Source of the DNA: Parasegetibacter sp. NRK P23
GTDB lineage: Bacteria > Bacteroidota > Bacteroidia > Chitinophagales > Chitinophagaceae
NCBI RefSeq assembly: GCF_023721715.1
Contig: NZ_JAMDLG010000015.1
Coordinates: forward strand, 1 to 36,851
Reading direction: 5' to 3'
DNA: 36,851 bases
Part shown: positions 9,408 through 18,630 of the stretch, piece by piece
How positions within the stretch are numbered: the stretch's first letter is position 1
Layout: each line of letters starts with the position of its first letter
Notes under the pieces: generated by a model
Seen by the model: the letters and a program-made list of their open reading frames with translations, nothing else
What the model was told of the DNA's origin: nothing
Databases searched by the model: none
Made by a program: the position numbers and the translations under genes

Positions 9408-9911
9408 TTACATCCTGCAAAGCCGTGTAATGAGCGCATGGTGTTCGGGGAAAAAACTGGTGAGTTCAGTGGCTTTGGCCAGTTCGAAATCGGCGAAATC
9501 GAAACCAGGCGCCACGGTGCAGCCTACGAAGGAGAAATTTGTTTGCGGCGCCGGCTCGCTGGCGAACCAACATCCGGCGGGCACCACATATTGAAAGGTT
9601 TCACCAGCATTCATGTTGTTGCCCAATCGTATTGTTTCCAGGGTACCGTTAGAGTGAATAACATGCACCAGCAGTGTTTCTCCCGCATAAAAATGCCAGC
9701 ATTCATCACTTTTAATGCGGTGAAAAGCGGAGAAGTTTCCCCGTGGAAGCAGGAAATAAATCGCGGTGGAAAAACTCCTGGCTCCAGAAAACCTTTCGGG
9801 AAGATGTTCCTGCCGTATGTATTCCCCGCTTTTATAAGTTTCAGCATAGAAACCACCCTCAGGGTGCGGCAACAGGTTAAACCGGGCTACGAGTTGTTCA
9901 GCATTGTTCAT
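9408..9911 (-). CDS. DUF985 (cupin_5) family protein
   Basis: This 167-residue protein matches the DUF985 cupin family along its length: an N-terminal LVARFNLLPHPEGGFYAETYKS, a middle TAIYFLLPRGNFSAFHRIKSDECWHFYAG holding the cupin metal-ligand histidines, then VPAGCWFASEP and FVGCTVAPGFDFADFELA. It is predicted to be a soluble beta-barrel. Members have no settled enzymatic role; some have been proposed to bind small molecules. The gene lies 13 bases after the lipid kinase stop on the same strand, so the two are probably co-transcribed. Confidence 0.9.
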   Translation of the reverse strand: MNNAEQLVARFNLLPHPEGGFYAETYKSGEYIRQEHLPERFSGARSFSTAIYFLLPRGNFSAFHRIKSDECWHFYAGETLLVHVIHSNGTLETIRLGNNMNAGETFQYVVPAGCWFASEPAPQTNFSFVGCTVAPGFDFADFELAKATELTSFFPEHHALITRLCRM

Positions 9912-9924
9912 GCTTCAAAATACA

Positions 9925-10818
9925 TCATTCTTCATTTCTGCTCCCCAGTAAAAGCTTTACTTTTTCTTTTGCCGGTCGTATCCTGATCAGTTTATCAGGT
10001 TCAGGGGTTACCAAAGTATCATCAGCATGACCATTCTTACCGTTCCAGCTCATTTCCACATTTTCGGCCAGGGTTGGTTCAAACGGAAAAGAATCCTTCG
10101 GATCGGACATTTTCCTGCGGATGTGTTCGGCCAGCAAGGTCCGCTCATTTTCTCCGATCGTGATCACCTCAAATTTTCCATCACCAGTGTCGGCATCGGG
10201 CGCCATAAGCAGATTTGGCCCTATAGACTTCATATTCATGGTTTCCACCATTAAGTATTTCCCTGACCTGTCTTCCCCATCCACCATAAGTTGATAGGGA
10301 ACGGCTTCAGCGGAAAGCACTGTAGCGTGAAAGAGTTCTAAAGCCTTGAGCAATTCTTCTTCGGGCGTGGGCGCTTCGTCGGTCCTTCTTTTCATGGTTT
10401 TCATCAGCAAAGGGAAAAGTCCGGCGCCATAACTTTCCAGGAACAGTCCGCCACCATTGAATTTACCGATGTCAATCTTCCTGACCTTTCCTTTCTTCCA
10501 GGATTTAATGATCTCAATTGTTCTCCCCTGGATATCAAAAGTGCGGGCAATGTTGTTCGCCGTACCCAAAGGCAGTAAGGTAAAAGGGATATCCGTTTTT
10601 TCATTGGCGAAGAACTTCAATATCACTTTACGGATCGTACCATCGCCACCAGCCATTACGATAAGATCGGTATCATCTTTCAGCTTATCCCATCCTTTTT
10701 CTTTTGTGGACGAATATCTACAATTGTACCCTTCTTCTTCCAGCTGATGAATGAGTTTCTCTTTGGAGTGCGCTTCATCACCGGCTGTTGGATTATGGAG
10801 CAGTGCTATGTTTTTCAT
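9925..10818 (-). CDS. Diacylglycerol-kinase-family lipid kinase
   Basis: The 297-residue product has the YegS/DagK catalytic fold. KNIALLHNPTAG opens the domain. The nucleotide-binding GGDGT motif is at 57-61, followed by FTLLPLGTANNIAR, the second conserved block. The C-terminal half gives the beta-sandwich region. Members phosphorylate diacylglycerol or other lipid hydroxyls with ATP. The exact lipid is not decided by sequence. The start codon is 77 bases from surE on the opposite strand. The DUF985 gene follows in the same unit. Confidence 0.92.
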   Translation of the reverse strand: MKNIALLHNPTAGDEAHSKEKLIHQLEEEGYNCRYSSTKEKGWDKLKDDTDLIVMAGGDGTIRKVILKFFANEKTDIPFTLLPLGTANNIARTFDIQGRTIEIIKSWKKGKVRKIDIGKFNGGGLFLESYGAGLFPLLMKTMKRRTDEAPTPEEELLKALELFHATVLSAEAVPYQLMVDGEDRSGKYLMVETMNMKSIGPNLLMAPDADTGDGKFEVITIGENERTLLAEHIRRKMSDPKDSFPFEPTLAENVEMSWNGKNGHADDTLVTPEPDKLIRIRPAKEKVKLLLGSRNEE

Positions 10819-10895
10819 GTATTCCCGGGTTGTTTGAAGATGCAGACAAAATTCTGTTCCAGCCCTTGTGGCACGATTATGTTAGCCTTTTTTAC

Positions 10896-11621
10896 ATGCG
10901 AATACTTATCACCAACGACGATGGCATTTACAGTCCGGGCATTGCCGCCCTCGCGAAGTGCGCTTCCCGTTTCGGAGAAGTAAAGATCATGGCGCCTGAT
11001 GTGGAACAATCCTCCATGGGCCACGCCATTACCGCTTCGCGCCCTATTTCTTATAAGAAATCCCCCATCGCTTTTGATGGCGCGGAAGCTTACCGTGTGA
11101 ACGGTACACCCGCCGATTGCGTAGCCTTGGGTACGCATTTGTGGGCAAGTACAGACGTGGTGTTATCAGGCATCAATATGGGACTGAATGTAGGAAATTC
11201 CATGTGGCACTCCGGCACCCTCGCCGCCGCGAAACAGGCGGTATTGCTTGGCGTGAAAGGCATCGCACTGAGCACGCCGGCCGGAAAAACAGAGCCGGAT
11301 TTTGAGGCCCTCACTCCTTTTATTGAACAATCGCTGGAATTATTGCTGAATATGCCCGCGCTCTGCCTGTACAATGTAAATTTCCCACCTCAGCCAAACG
11401 ATATTATTTGGACAAGGCAATCCGTACGTTTATACGATGGGCACATTACGCCAGGTATGGATCCTATGGGGCGGAAACATTATTGGTTCACGGTAAGTCC
11501 GCTTGAACCGGCAGAAGAAGGAACCGACCGGTGGGCGGTGGAGAACGGCCATGTTTCCATTACTCCTCTTCGACTTGACCTTACAAATGAAGCGGAATTG
11601 AAAAGAATGCAATCTTTATAG
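10896..11621 (+). CDS. surE: 5'/3'-nucleotidase SurE
   Basis: SurE is a metal-dependent phosphatase acting on nucleoside monophosphates. The ATG at 10896 gives MRILITNDDGIYSPGI, the invariant SurE N-terminus with metal ligands D8 and D9. The frame is open further upstream but the added 36 residues are not conserved. Other family blocks are present: MAPDVEQSSMGHAIT, VNGTPADCVALG, and SGINMGLNVG with the metal-binding asparagine. The 241-residue length is normal. The gene stands alone, divergent from the lipid kinase and upstream of the lipoprotein-ABC operon. Confidence 0.96.
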   Translation: MRILITNDDGIYSPGIAALAKCASRFGEVKIMAPDVEQSSMGHAITASRPISYKKSPIAFDGAEAYRVNGTPADCVALGTHLWASTDVVLSGINMGLNVGNSMWHSGTLAAAKQAVLLGVKGIALSTPAGKTEPDFEALTPFIEQSLELLLNMPALCLYNVNFPPQPNDIIWTRQSVRLYDGHITPGMDPMGRKHYWFTVSPLEPAEEGTDRWAVENGHVSITPLRLDLTNEAELKRMQSL

Positions 11622-11649
11622 CCGGCTTCCGGGAAAAGATTTGTTTTAT

Positions 11650-11657
11650 TACATTTG
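11650..11657 (+). promoter_or_regulatory. Promoter -7 box of the lipoprotein/ABC operon
   Basis: TACATTTG matches the Bacteroidetes TAnnTTTG element exactly and lies 23 bases before the lipoprotein start codon. Transcription would begin near 11661. The -33 element is poor. Confidence 0.5.
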
Positions 11658-11680
11658 AGGGAACCATTAACCCTTAAGGA

Positions 11681-13441
11681 ATGAAATTGTGTTTTCCCCG
11701 TCCCATTTTGTTTGCTTTTTTTGCATTGTTGTGTTGTGTTTCCTGCCAACGTGAAATCACCCCTCCTTCAGATCTTGATTTCCCTGTTCCCAACATTACC
11801 ATCAGCACATCTATCAGTGGAAGGATCACCAGTGGCGGCGTTCCTTTACCTGGTGTTCAGGTAAACGCGGGTAATACCATGGCGGTTACAGATGAGAACG
11901 GTGTATTTCTGCTTGACGGCGCCAGCGTATTGCAGCAAACAGCCTTCGTGAACGCTTCCAAAGAGGGTTACTTTCCAGGCATACGAACCTTTGTGGCCAG
12001 CACCGACGCGGTAAATTATATTGAAATAGACCTGCTAGAAAAAGAACTTACCGGAAGTTTTCCTACCACCACTGGCGGAAACATCAGCGTTCCGGGTGGA
12101 AGTGTGATCAGTTTTTCCCCCAACAGTATTGTTACCGGATCAGGCAATCCATATAGCGGTATCGTACAAGTATATGCGCACCACCTCTCGCCGGAAGATG
12201 AAGACCTTTCCCTTACCATGCCGGGCGACCTTCGTGGCATAGACGCGGACGGCGATCTTACCGGCATGATTACCTACGGCATGATGGCCGTGGAAATCAC
12301 CGGCGCTTCCGGTGAAAAACTCCAGGTTGCCCCCGGCAAAAAAGCGGTACTGGAAATGCCGATCTCCGCACAACAGGCTGGTTCAGCACCGGCATCCATT
12401 CCCCTATGGTACTTTGATGAAACAATGGGCCTATGGAAAGAGGAAGGCGCAGCCGTTAAACAAAACGGGAAATACGTGGGAGAAGTAAGTCATTTTTCCT
12501 ATTGGAACTGTGATGTACCCGCCAACTTCGTTTACTTCAACACGCAACTTAAAGACCAGAATGGCAATGCCCTTCCTTATACCACCATCCGGCTCACCAA
12601 TGAAAACACAGGTGTTATGACAACTGGCACAACAGATGAATCCGGCAGTTCGAAAGGATGGATTCCCAAAGGTGTGGCATTAAAAATGGAAGTATTGAAC
12701 AAATGCAACAACGTCCTATTCACTGAGCAGATTGGCCCCTTCACTCAAGACGCCAACCTGGGTGCCAAGGTAGTTACGATACCTGCCAATGCAGCGATTA
12801 CCATTTCCGGCACAGTAAACAACTGTGCGGGTGATCCTGTTGACAAAGGAATTGTAAGCATTGAACTTGACGGGTTAAACTATGCCGCCAAAGTGGAGGA
12901 AGGCGCTTTTTCCATAATCGTATCCGGCTGCTCTTTCACGCCTACTGAAGTTGAACTTACTGCCATTGATAATAGTGGAGCACAAGCAGTATTCGGCGAT
13001 GCGGTCACTATTCCAGTTACTTCAGAAACGGTAGATGCCGGAGCACTGGAAGCCTGCAATGGTGTAGCAACAGAATTTATCCGTTTTAAGCTAGATGATG
13101 TAGATTATAACTTCTTCTACCCTGTTGATTCGTTGTCATTTTACCCTCGTGATACCATCCATACAATAATGGCATCAAGAAGAACTCCGCCTTACATGAA
13201 TATGTCAGTTCAATGGAGGGGCAACCCCGTTCCTGGAGCAACTTCAACCATGTGGATATCACTAAGCAGTGAAACCGAAAGTGTTTATTTCCCTGTTCAA
13301 AACGGACTTCAGGGTACCATAACCGAATACGGTCCAATCAATGGGTACGTTTCAGGCAACTATGAAGGAACGGCAACCCCTGATTCATCTACTACATCTA
13401 GAGCGATCCAACTGTCCTTCAAAATCAAACGAAGAAACTGA
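11681..13441 (+). CDS. Lipoprotein with carboxypeptidase-regulatory-like and CILP/FAM171-like domains
   Basis: The signal peptide ends in a lipobox (CVSC, lipidated Cys at 22), so the 586-residue protein should be membrane-anchored. Residues about 45-115 look like a carboxypeptidase-regulatory-like Ig fold (SGRITSGGVPLPGVQVNAGN, VTDENGVFLLDGA). The block at about 128-260 (ISVPGGSVISFSPNSIV, MPGDLRGIDADG, TYGMMAVEITGASG) recalls the domain shared with animal CILP and FAM171 proteins; this is memory-based inference. Two further Ig-like segments follow. The stop codon TGA overlaps the next start in TGATG, so translation is probably coupled to the ABC ATPase. A structural or substrate-presenting role at the cell surface is possible but unproven. 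Confidence 0.85.
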   Translation: MKLCFPRPILFAFFALLCCVSCQREITPPSDLDFPVPNITISTSISGRITSGGVPLPGVQVNAGNTMAVTDENGVFLLDGASVLQQTAFVNASKEGYFPGIRTFVASTDAVNYIEIDLLEKELTGSFPTTTGGNISVPGGSVISFSPNSIVTGSGNPYSGIVQVYAHHLSPEDEDLSLTMPGDLRGIDADGDLTGMITYGMMAVEITGASGEKLQVAPGKKAVLEMPISAQQAGSAPASIPLWYFDETMGLWKEEGAAVKQNGKYVGEVSHFSYWNCDVPANFVYFNTQLKDQNGNALPYTTIRLTNENTGVMTTGTTDESGSSKGWIPKGVALKMEVLNKCNNVLFTEQIGPFTQDANLGAKVVTIPANAAITISGTVNNCAGDPVDKGIVSIELDGLNYAAKVEEGAFSIIVSGCSFTPTEVELTAIDNSGAQAVFGDAVTIPVTSETVDAGALEACNGVATEFIRFKLDDVDYNFFYPVDSLSFYPRDTIHTIMASRRTPPYMNMSVQWRGNPVPGATSTMWISLSSETESVYFPVQNGLQGTITEYGPINGYVSGNYEGTATPDSSTTSRAIQLSFKIKRRN

Positions 13442-14559
13442 TGCAACAACTTTCAGAAATCAGGTCTTTTCTTTCGCATGGGGATCATGCCCTGGCCGTG
13501 CGCCGGTTGCTGGACACCGCACTGGATTCCAGCGACGCCACCTTACTGGAAGAAAGCATTAACCTGAGCAAGCAATTCAGGACAGGCGCCACCGATTTCG
13601 AAGCAAGGGCACTGCACCTGCTCGAAAAACTGGAGCAACGGCCGGTTCCTCCGCAAACAATCGGTAAACCTTTGCTGGAGGCGAAAGAAATATCGAAAAC
13701 CTATTCCAAAGGTAATTTCAGTTTACAACCCATTCAACTCAGTATCGCCACAGGCGATGTACTGGGCGTTGTAGGGCAAAACGGCAACGGTAAAACCACA
13801 CTGCTCCGTTGTTTGGCCGGGCAGTTGTCTATTGACGATGGCAGCATACACTATTCCCAGTTGAAACGTCCGGATCATTACGCCATCAAGCACCATGTGG
13901 CTTTTATCCCGCAACGCATTCCCAGGTGGTACGGCCAGTTGAAAGATAACCTGCACTTCTCTGCTTCTCTTTCTGAAATAAAAGGCGCTGAAAATGAAGT
14001 GATGGTCGATTTTATGCTGGAACGCCTGGGTTTGAGTGAATACGCTCACCTGAACTGGAACCAGATATCAAGTGGCTACAGAACACGTTTCGAAATCGCC
14101 CGCATACTCCTCCAGAAACCCAGCCTGCTGATACTGGATGAGCCACTGGCCAACCTGGACATCAACGCGCAGCAAACCATCCTCACCGACCTGCGCTACA
14201 TGGCAAAGTCCGCCTTTCATCCGATGGGCGTGATATTAAGTTCCCAACAACTGCATGAAGTTGAAAAAGTAGCGGACACGGTGCTGATGATCAGCAACGG
14301 GGCATGCATCCACAAAACCGGTGCGCATCAAGACACGATTCCTTCCACTTATGTAATGGAACTCGAAACAACGGCCTCCCGGGAACAATTGCTGGGCGCC
14401 ATTGACGCGGATGGCGTTCAATTACATTTCAACGGAGGATTCTACACCATTACCACCACCACGCTTACTTCACAGGAGATCATCACCCGTCTTGTACAAC
14501 AACAGATTCCGGTCAACTATTTCAGGGACATCACCCATTCCACCAAAAGATTCTTCTGA
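13441..14559 (+). CDS. ABC transporter ATP-binding protein with N-terminal extension
   Basis: The 372-residue protein carries one ABC ATPase domain (about 78-300): Walker A GQNGNGKT (112-119), Walker B LLILDEP (229-235), and a degenerate signature ISSGYRTR (209-216) in place of LSGGQ. A helical extension of about 70 residues precedes it, and about 70 further residues follow. It has no membrane segment, so it needs a partner. The next gene, three bases away, encodes a polytopic membrane protein that is the obvious candidate. The layout recalls ABC-2-type or gliding-type ABC pairs, but the partner is not a recognisable ABC-2 permease. The start overlaps the upstream stop by one base. Confidence 0.88.
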   Translation: MQQLSEIRSFLSHGDHALAVRRLLDTALDSSDATLLEESINLSKQFRTGATDFEARALHLLEKLEQRPVPPQTIGKPLLEAKEISKTYSKGNFSLQPIQLSIATGDVLGVVGQNGNGKTTLLRCLAGQLSIDDGSIHYSQLKRPDHYAIKHHVAFIPQRIPRWYGQLKDNLHFSASLSEIKGAENEVMVDFMLERLGLSEYAHLNWNQISSGYRTRFEIARILLQKPSLLILDEPLANLDINAQQTILTDLRYMAKSAFHPMGVILSSQQLHEVEKVADTVLMISNGACIHKTGAHQDTIPSTYVMELETTASREQLLGAIDADGVQLHFNGGFYTITTTTLTSQEIITRLVQQQIPVNYFRDITHSTKRFF

Positions 14560-14562
14560 GCC

Positions 14563-16080
14563 ATGCAAACAAAACGCCCCCTCGCACCAGGGTTCCTGAA
14601 CCAACTCGACCAACGGCTGCTGCTCCATAAACCAGAAGCCTGGAGTTCCAGAACACACCTCGTTGTGTATTACGGACTGCTGATCATACTCGGGATCGCC
14701 GCAATATCATTCATTGTACCCGACGATCCCCGGAGCGCTTCCCCCGCCGGCTACTGGATCGGTTTTGTGAGCATTCTATCCATACTTGGACTGGTTACCT
14801 GGCTGATCTACCTGCTCCGGTTCAATGTATTCAAACGATATGGCACCATCAGCAAATGGAGCGGCCTCACCGTTTTCCTGCACTATTTCATTGCTGTGGG
14901 CATCTTCGTGCTTTTCCCATTCACTGAACCGCTGGTGGAATCTTTCCGCGCCAACAATGCTTATACTTCACAAGAACTCGCAACAGATATCAACCGCTAC
15001 AATACACTGGTGGCGCAACTGGAATACGACTCCCTGGACCATAACTGGAACGCAGACACCTTCAGGGTCAGAAAAAACTCCGATGGCACGAACGTTCAAC
15101 AACAAGTCGTAATTTCCGAACAGGAAGAAATCGCTATGGACACTATCGCCTTAACCCCTATCCCGGCAATGACCATTATCGATAGTATTTCGTTTTCCAA
15201 GAGGCTACTCGTGTCCGACAGCACCGTTCAACTCGATGATTCAACTTATATTCTCTACGAAACACCCGATTATTCTTTTCTCAGCAATTATCACCTCGAC
15301 GATCATTCCACAGTAGCGGTACTCCGTGACATTGATATTTACCGGAATACCATCCAAAACTTTAAACGCCCCGACAGGCCAGTAGCCCTCAACGCACTTC
15401 GTTCGATCATCACCAAATACGAAATACCTCCGGGCGAAACAGGCAGCTATTACTACGGGTACAGCGAATATGCGTCCGAGAGCCTGATGGCCAGGATACG
15501 TCAACGGCATAAAACAAACGAACTATCCACCAGCATCAACAACATCACCGAACGGAAATACCGTTGGGATGAAGAATACCTGTACGTTTATCTCCGTATC
15601 TTTTATTACGTTACGCTGGGCATCACCTTACTTGTTTTTCTTTTCCGCCACAGTACCAGGCAATCATTTTTCCTGTCATTGCTGAGTGCACTGATCCTTA
15701 CTATTCTTACCGCCCTCTTCGCGGCCTTTACCCGGCAGGAAGAAATCGGGATCATGAGCATCATGCTGCTTTATTTCATCAGTTTCTTTATCGTTTCTTT
15801 TACCTCATGGAACAGCAAGCGCCGCTCGATTGTCACGGGCATCTCACTCAACCTGTGGGTGTATATGCTGCCCTTCGTTCCCCTTATCGGCTATGCGCTT
15901 TATTCGCGGATACTGATAGAAAACGCGCAAAACACAGGAAACTGGGAAACCTACAGTAGCATCGGCTTTGCTGATTACGTTGCTTACGCAGAAATAGCAG
16001 GTGCGGTGTTGTTGCTGGTTATGCTCCTGCTGTACATCAGGCGTGCTTACAGGCAATGGTATGCGCTTCCGGAGCAGTAA
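14563..16080 (+). CDS. Polytopic membrane protein with a large extracytoplasmic loop, putative ABC partner
   Basis: I do not recognise this 505-residue protein as a named family. Predicted helices lie at about 32-53, 64-85 and 101-120, then again at about 341-361, 368-389, 396-415, 430-447 and 472-492. Between them a loop of about 220 residues (121-340) is rich in acidic and polar residues and should lie outside the cytoplasm. Its position three bases after the ABC ATPase suggests that it is the membrane subunit of the same complex. It converges with priA at a 19-base gap without an obvious terminator. The role is inferred from context only. Confidence 0.75.
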   Translation: MQTKRPLAPGFLNQLDQRLLLHKPEAWSSRTHLVVYYGLLIILGIAAISFIVPDDPRSASPAGYWIGFVSILSILGLVTWLIYLLRFNVFKRYGTISKWSGLTVFLHYFIAVGIFVLFPFTEPLVESFRANNAYTSQELATDINRYNTLVAQLEYDSLDHNWNADTFRVRKNSDGTNVQQQVVISEQEEIAMDTIALTPIPAMTIIDSISFSKRLLVSDSTVQLDDSTYILYETPDYSFLSNYHLDDHSTVAVLRDIDIYRNTIQNFKRPDRPVALNALRSIITKYEIPPGETGSYYYGYSEYASESLMARIRQRHKTNELSTSINNITERKYRWDEEYLYVYLRIFYYVTLGITLLVFLFRHSTRQSFFLSLLSALILTILTALFAAFTRQEEIGIMSIMLLYFISFFIVSFTSWNSKRRSIVTGISLNLWVYMLPFVPLIGYALYSRILIENAQNTGNWETYSSIGFADYVAYAEIAGAVLLLVMLLLYIRRAYRQWYALPEQ

Positions 16081-16099
16081 AATGGTTGTGTGCCGCTAA

Positions 16100-18541
16100 T
16101 TAAAGCGCGTCCACATCGGGCGTAATAATGACCTGCCTGAATTGTTTGTCCTGGTGCAACAGCGCGATCCTGTCCAGGATGAACGCTTTGATGTCCCGGA
16201 GAAAATTGGTATCCCGTGGCAGTTTACAGGTGATCTCCTGAATGAACATGTTCCTTACTCTGTTCACCACGGGTTCAGCCGGTCCTACCATATAGTTCCC
16301 GGTTTTAGGGCGAAGCATGTCGGCAAAACGGAACGCGGCCAGTTTCACCACATCTTTATCCCGGTGCTTCAGGGTCAGCGTGATTATTCTTGAGAAGGGC
16401 GGATAGAAAAACTCCTGCCTGTTCCTGATGTCCATCTGGTAATACCCTTCATAGTCGTGTTTCCTTACCAACTCCAGTACCGGGTGGGCGATGTTCGAGA
16501 CCTGGATCATCACTTTACCTTTGTGGTCCTTTCTTCCAGCTCTTCCACTCACCTGTTCCATCAACTGAAAGGCTCTTTCGTTTACCCTGAAATCCGTGAA
16601 CCCGAGAATACTGTCGGCATCCAGGATCCCTACGAGGTCCACGTGTTCAAAATCCAGTCCTTTCACCACCATCTGGGTGCCCACAAGTACATTTACTTTC
16701 TGTTGTTCAAACTGTTGAATCAACTGGTCATGGGCATGTTTTCCCTTCACTGAATCCATATCCATCCGCGCGATCTTCGCTTCGGGCAACTGCGCCAGGA
16801 GTTCCTCCTCAATCCTTTCCGTTCCAAAGTTCCGCTGTACGAACTGGTGGTTACCGCATTTTTCACAGATATGCACCGGTGGATAGACCGTTCCACAATA
16901 GTGGCAGTGCAGCTTATGTGAATACTTGTGGTAGGTAAGCGAAACATTACAATTTTTACACTGCGGTATCCAGCCGCAGGTGCCGCACAACTGGTAGGGA
17001 GAATATCCCCGCCTGTTCTGGAAAAGGATCACCTGCTTCCCGGCTTCAACCGATGTGCGTATGGCTTCGGTAAGTTCCGGCGCGATCACGATCTTCCCGG
17101 TTTCCTTACTGAACATCTTTCGGGTATCCAGCAACGTGATTTCCGGCAGGGAAGCATCTCCGTAACGCTGGTTCAGTTTTACCAACCCAAACTTCCCCTG
17201 CACCGCGTTGTGGTAAGTTTCCAGTGAAGGCGTTGCGCTGCCCAGCAATACTTTTCCTTTCAGCATCGCGGATAAATAGATCGCCGCGTCCCGCGCATGG
17301 TAACGTGGCGCAGGTTCCTGCTGTTTGAAAGAGGTATCGTGTTCTTCGTCGCAAATTACCAGCCCTAATTGACGGAACGGCATAAATATCGCGGAACGCG
17401 CGCCTAATACGATCCTGATATCACCCGACTTCACTTTGTTCCATATCTCGATCCTTTCATTCGCGTTAAAACGTGAATGGTAGATGGCGATGTGCCCACC
17501 GAAATGCTTCTGCAACCGACGAATAATCTGCGCGGTAAGTGCGATCTCCGGCAACATGTACAATACCTGTTGCCCCTTCCGGATACATTCTTCCATCAGG
17601 TGAATGTACAACTGCGTTTTCCCGCTTCCCGTAACACCGTGCAGCAAACATACCGGCTTCTCTTCCAGGTTATCCTTCACGGCTCTCAAAGCCTGTTGCT
17701 GTGCTTCAGACAATTCAAAATCAATGTTCACATCTTTGGGCAGGTACCTTATTCTGTCCACCGATCTTTTTTCAACGCGCAGGATATTCTTCTCGACCAG
17801 TCCTTTCAGTTGCGCAGCCGTGGCATCGGACTTCTTCAACAAATCAGCCTGGCTCACCTCGCCCATTGTTTTCTGCAGGTGCAGGTACGCCAGCAGCAAC
17901 TCCATTTGCTTGGGCGCACGCGACCAGTTGTTCAGCAATTCTTCCAGGCGCGCTTCTTCCCCGAAATCCGGATGCAGCAATACATAATTTTCCTTCTTCT
18001 CTTTATATGTGTCTTTCAACGACTCCCATACATGACATACCTGCCGGTCGATCAGCCGCTTGATCACAGGATACACATGGCTCGCATCCAAAATTTGCTG
18101 CACCTCGGCGATCCGCAGTTCCTTCCGGATCAGCAATGCTTCTGCCACCAGGAACTCTTCTTCATCCAGTTCCTGAAAATCGTCTCCGTATACTTCGTTG
18201 TAATTCAGCACGGTCTCACTTGAGAGCTTAAAATGAGAAGGGAGCGCAGCCTGCATCACATCTCCTTCCGTGCACATATAATACCCCGCCATCCATTCCC
18301 AGAACTGCAACTGGTGCTCATACACGATCGGTTCATTGTCGAGTATGTTCAGGATTGGTTTGGGATCGAAACCCTGTGGCGGCAGGTGGTGCACCTTCTT
18401 CACCAGCCCGGCGTATTTTTTATTCTTCCCCAATACCACTTCCACCCTGATGCCTGGTTTCACCTGATCCGCCCATTCAGGGGGGACCGACCAGGTAAAG
18501 TTCTTTGGCAACGCCAATGGTATGATCACTTCTACAAACAA
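16100..18541 (-). CDS. priA: Primosomal protein N' (PriA helicase)
   Basis: PriA restarts stalled replication forks as a 3'-5' DNA helicase. The 813-residue product shows the N-terminal DNA-binding domain (VEVIIPLALPKNFTWSVP), Walker A GVTGSGKT (302-309), the DEEH box (398-401), and eight zinc-binding cysteines in four pairs at about 519/522, 528/531, 546/549 and 559/562. Helicase motif blocks GSATPS, GTQMVVKG and SGRAGR follow. Length and motif order are those of a complete PriA. The stop lies 19 bases from the convergent membrane-protein gene. Confidence 0.97.
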   Translation of the reverse strand: MFVEVIIPLALPKNFTWSVPPEWADQVKPGIRVEVVLGKNKKYAGLVKKVHHLPPQGFDPKPILNILDNEPIVYEHQLQFWEWMAGYYMCTEGDVMQAALPSHFKLSSETVLNYNEVYGDDFQELDEEEFLVAEALLIRKELRIAEVQQILDASHVYPVIKRLIDRQVCHVWESLKDTYKEKKENYVLLHPDFGEEARLEELLNNWSRAPKQMELLLAYLHLQKTMGEVSQADLLKKSDATAAQLKGLVEKNILRVEKRSVDRIRYLPKDVNIDFELSEAQQQALRAVKDNLEEKPVCLLHGVTGSGKTQLYIHLMEECIRKGQQVLYMLPEIALTAQIIRRLQKHFGGHIAIYHSRFNANERIEIWNKVKSGDIRIVLGARSAIFMPFRQLGLVICDEEHDTSFKQQEPAPRYHARDAAIYLSAMLKGKVLLGSATPSLETYHNAVQGKFGLVKLNQRYGDASLPEITLLDTRKMFSKETGKIVIAPELTEAIRTSVEAGKQVILFQNRRGYSPYQLCGTCGWIPQCKNCNVSLTYHKYSHKLHCHYCGTVYPPVHICEKCGNHQFVQRNFGTERIEEELLAQLPEAKIARMDMDSVKGKHAHDQLIQQFEQQKVNVLVGTQMVVKGLDFEHVDLVGILDADSILGFTDFRVNERAFQLMEQVSGRAGRKDHKGKVMIQVSNIAHPVLELVRKHDYEGYYQMDIRNRQEFFYPPFSRIITLTLKHRDKDVVKLAAFRFADMLRPKTGNYMVGPAEPVVNRVRNMFIQEITCKLPRDTNFLRDIKAFILDRIALLHQDKQFRQVIITPDVDAL

Positions 18542-18630
18542 ATTCAGGAATTAAGCAGCCAAGTTAGGAAGGAATAAGTGGACGGCAAAAATGCAGCCAT
18601 CCGTTTTAACACCGAGCCACAACCGTTTTT

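Noticed and set aside
17477-18223. Long open frame of 248 codons antisense to priA
   Set aside because: A shadow of the priA coding strand: low-complexity composition (many Q, L, H) and no recognisable domain.
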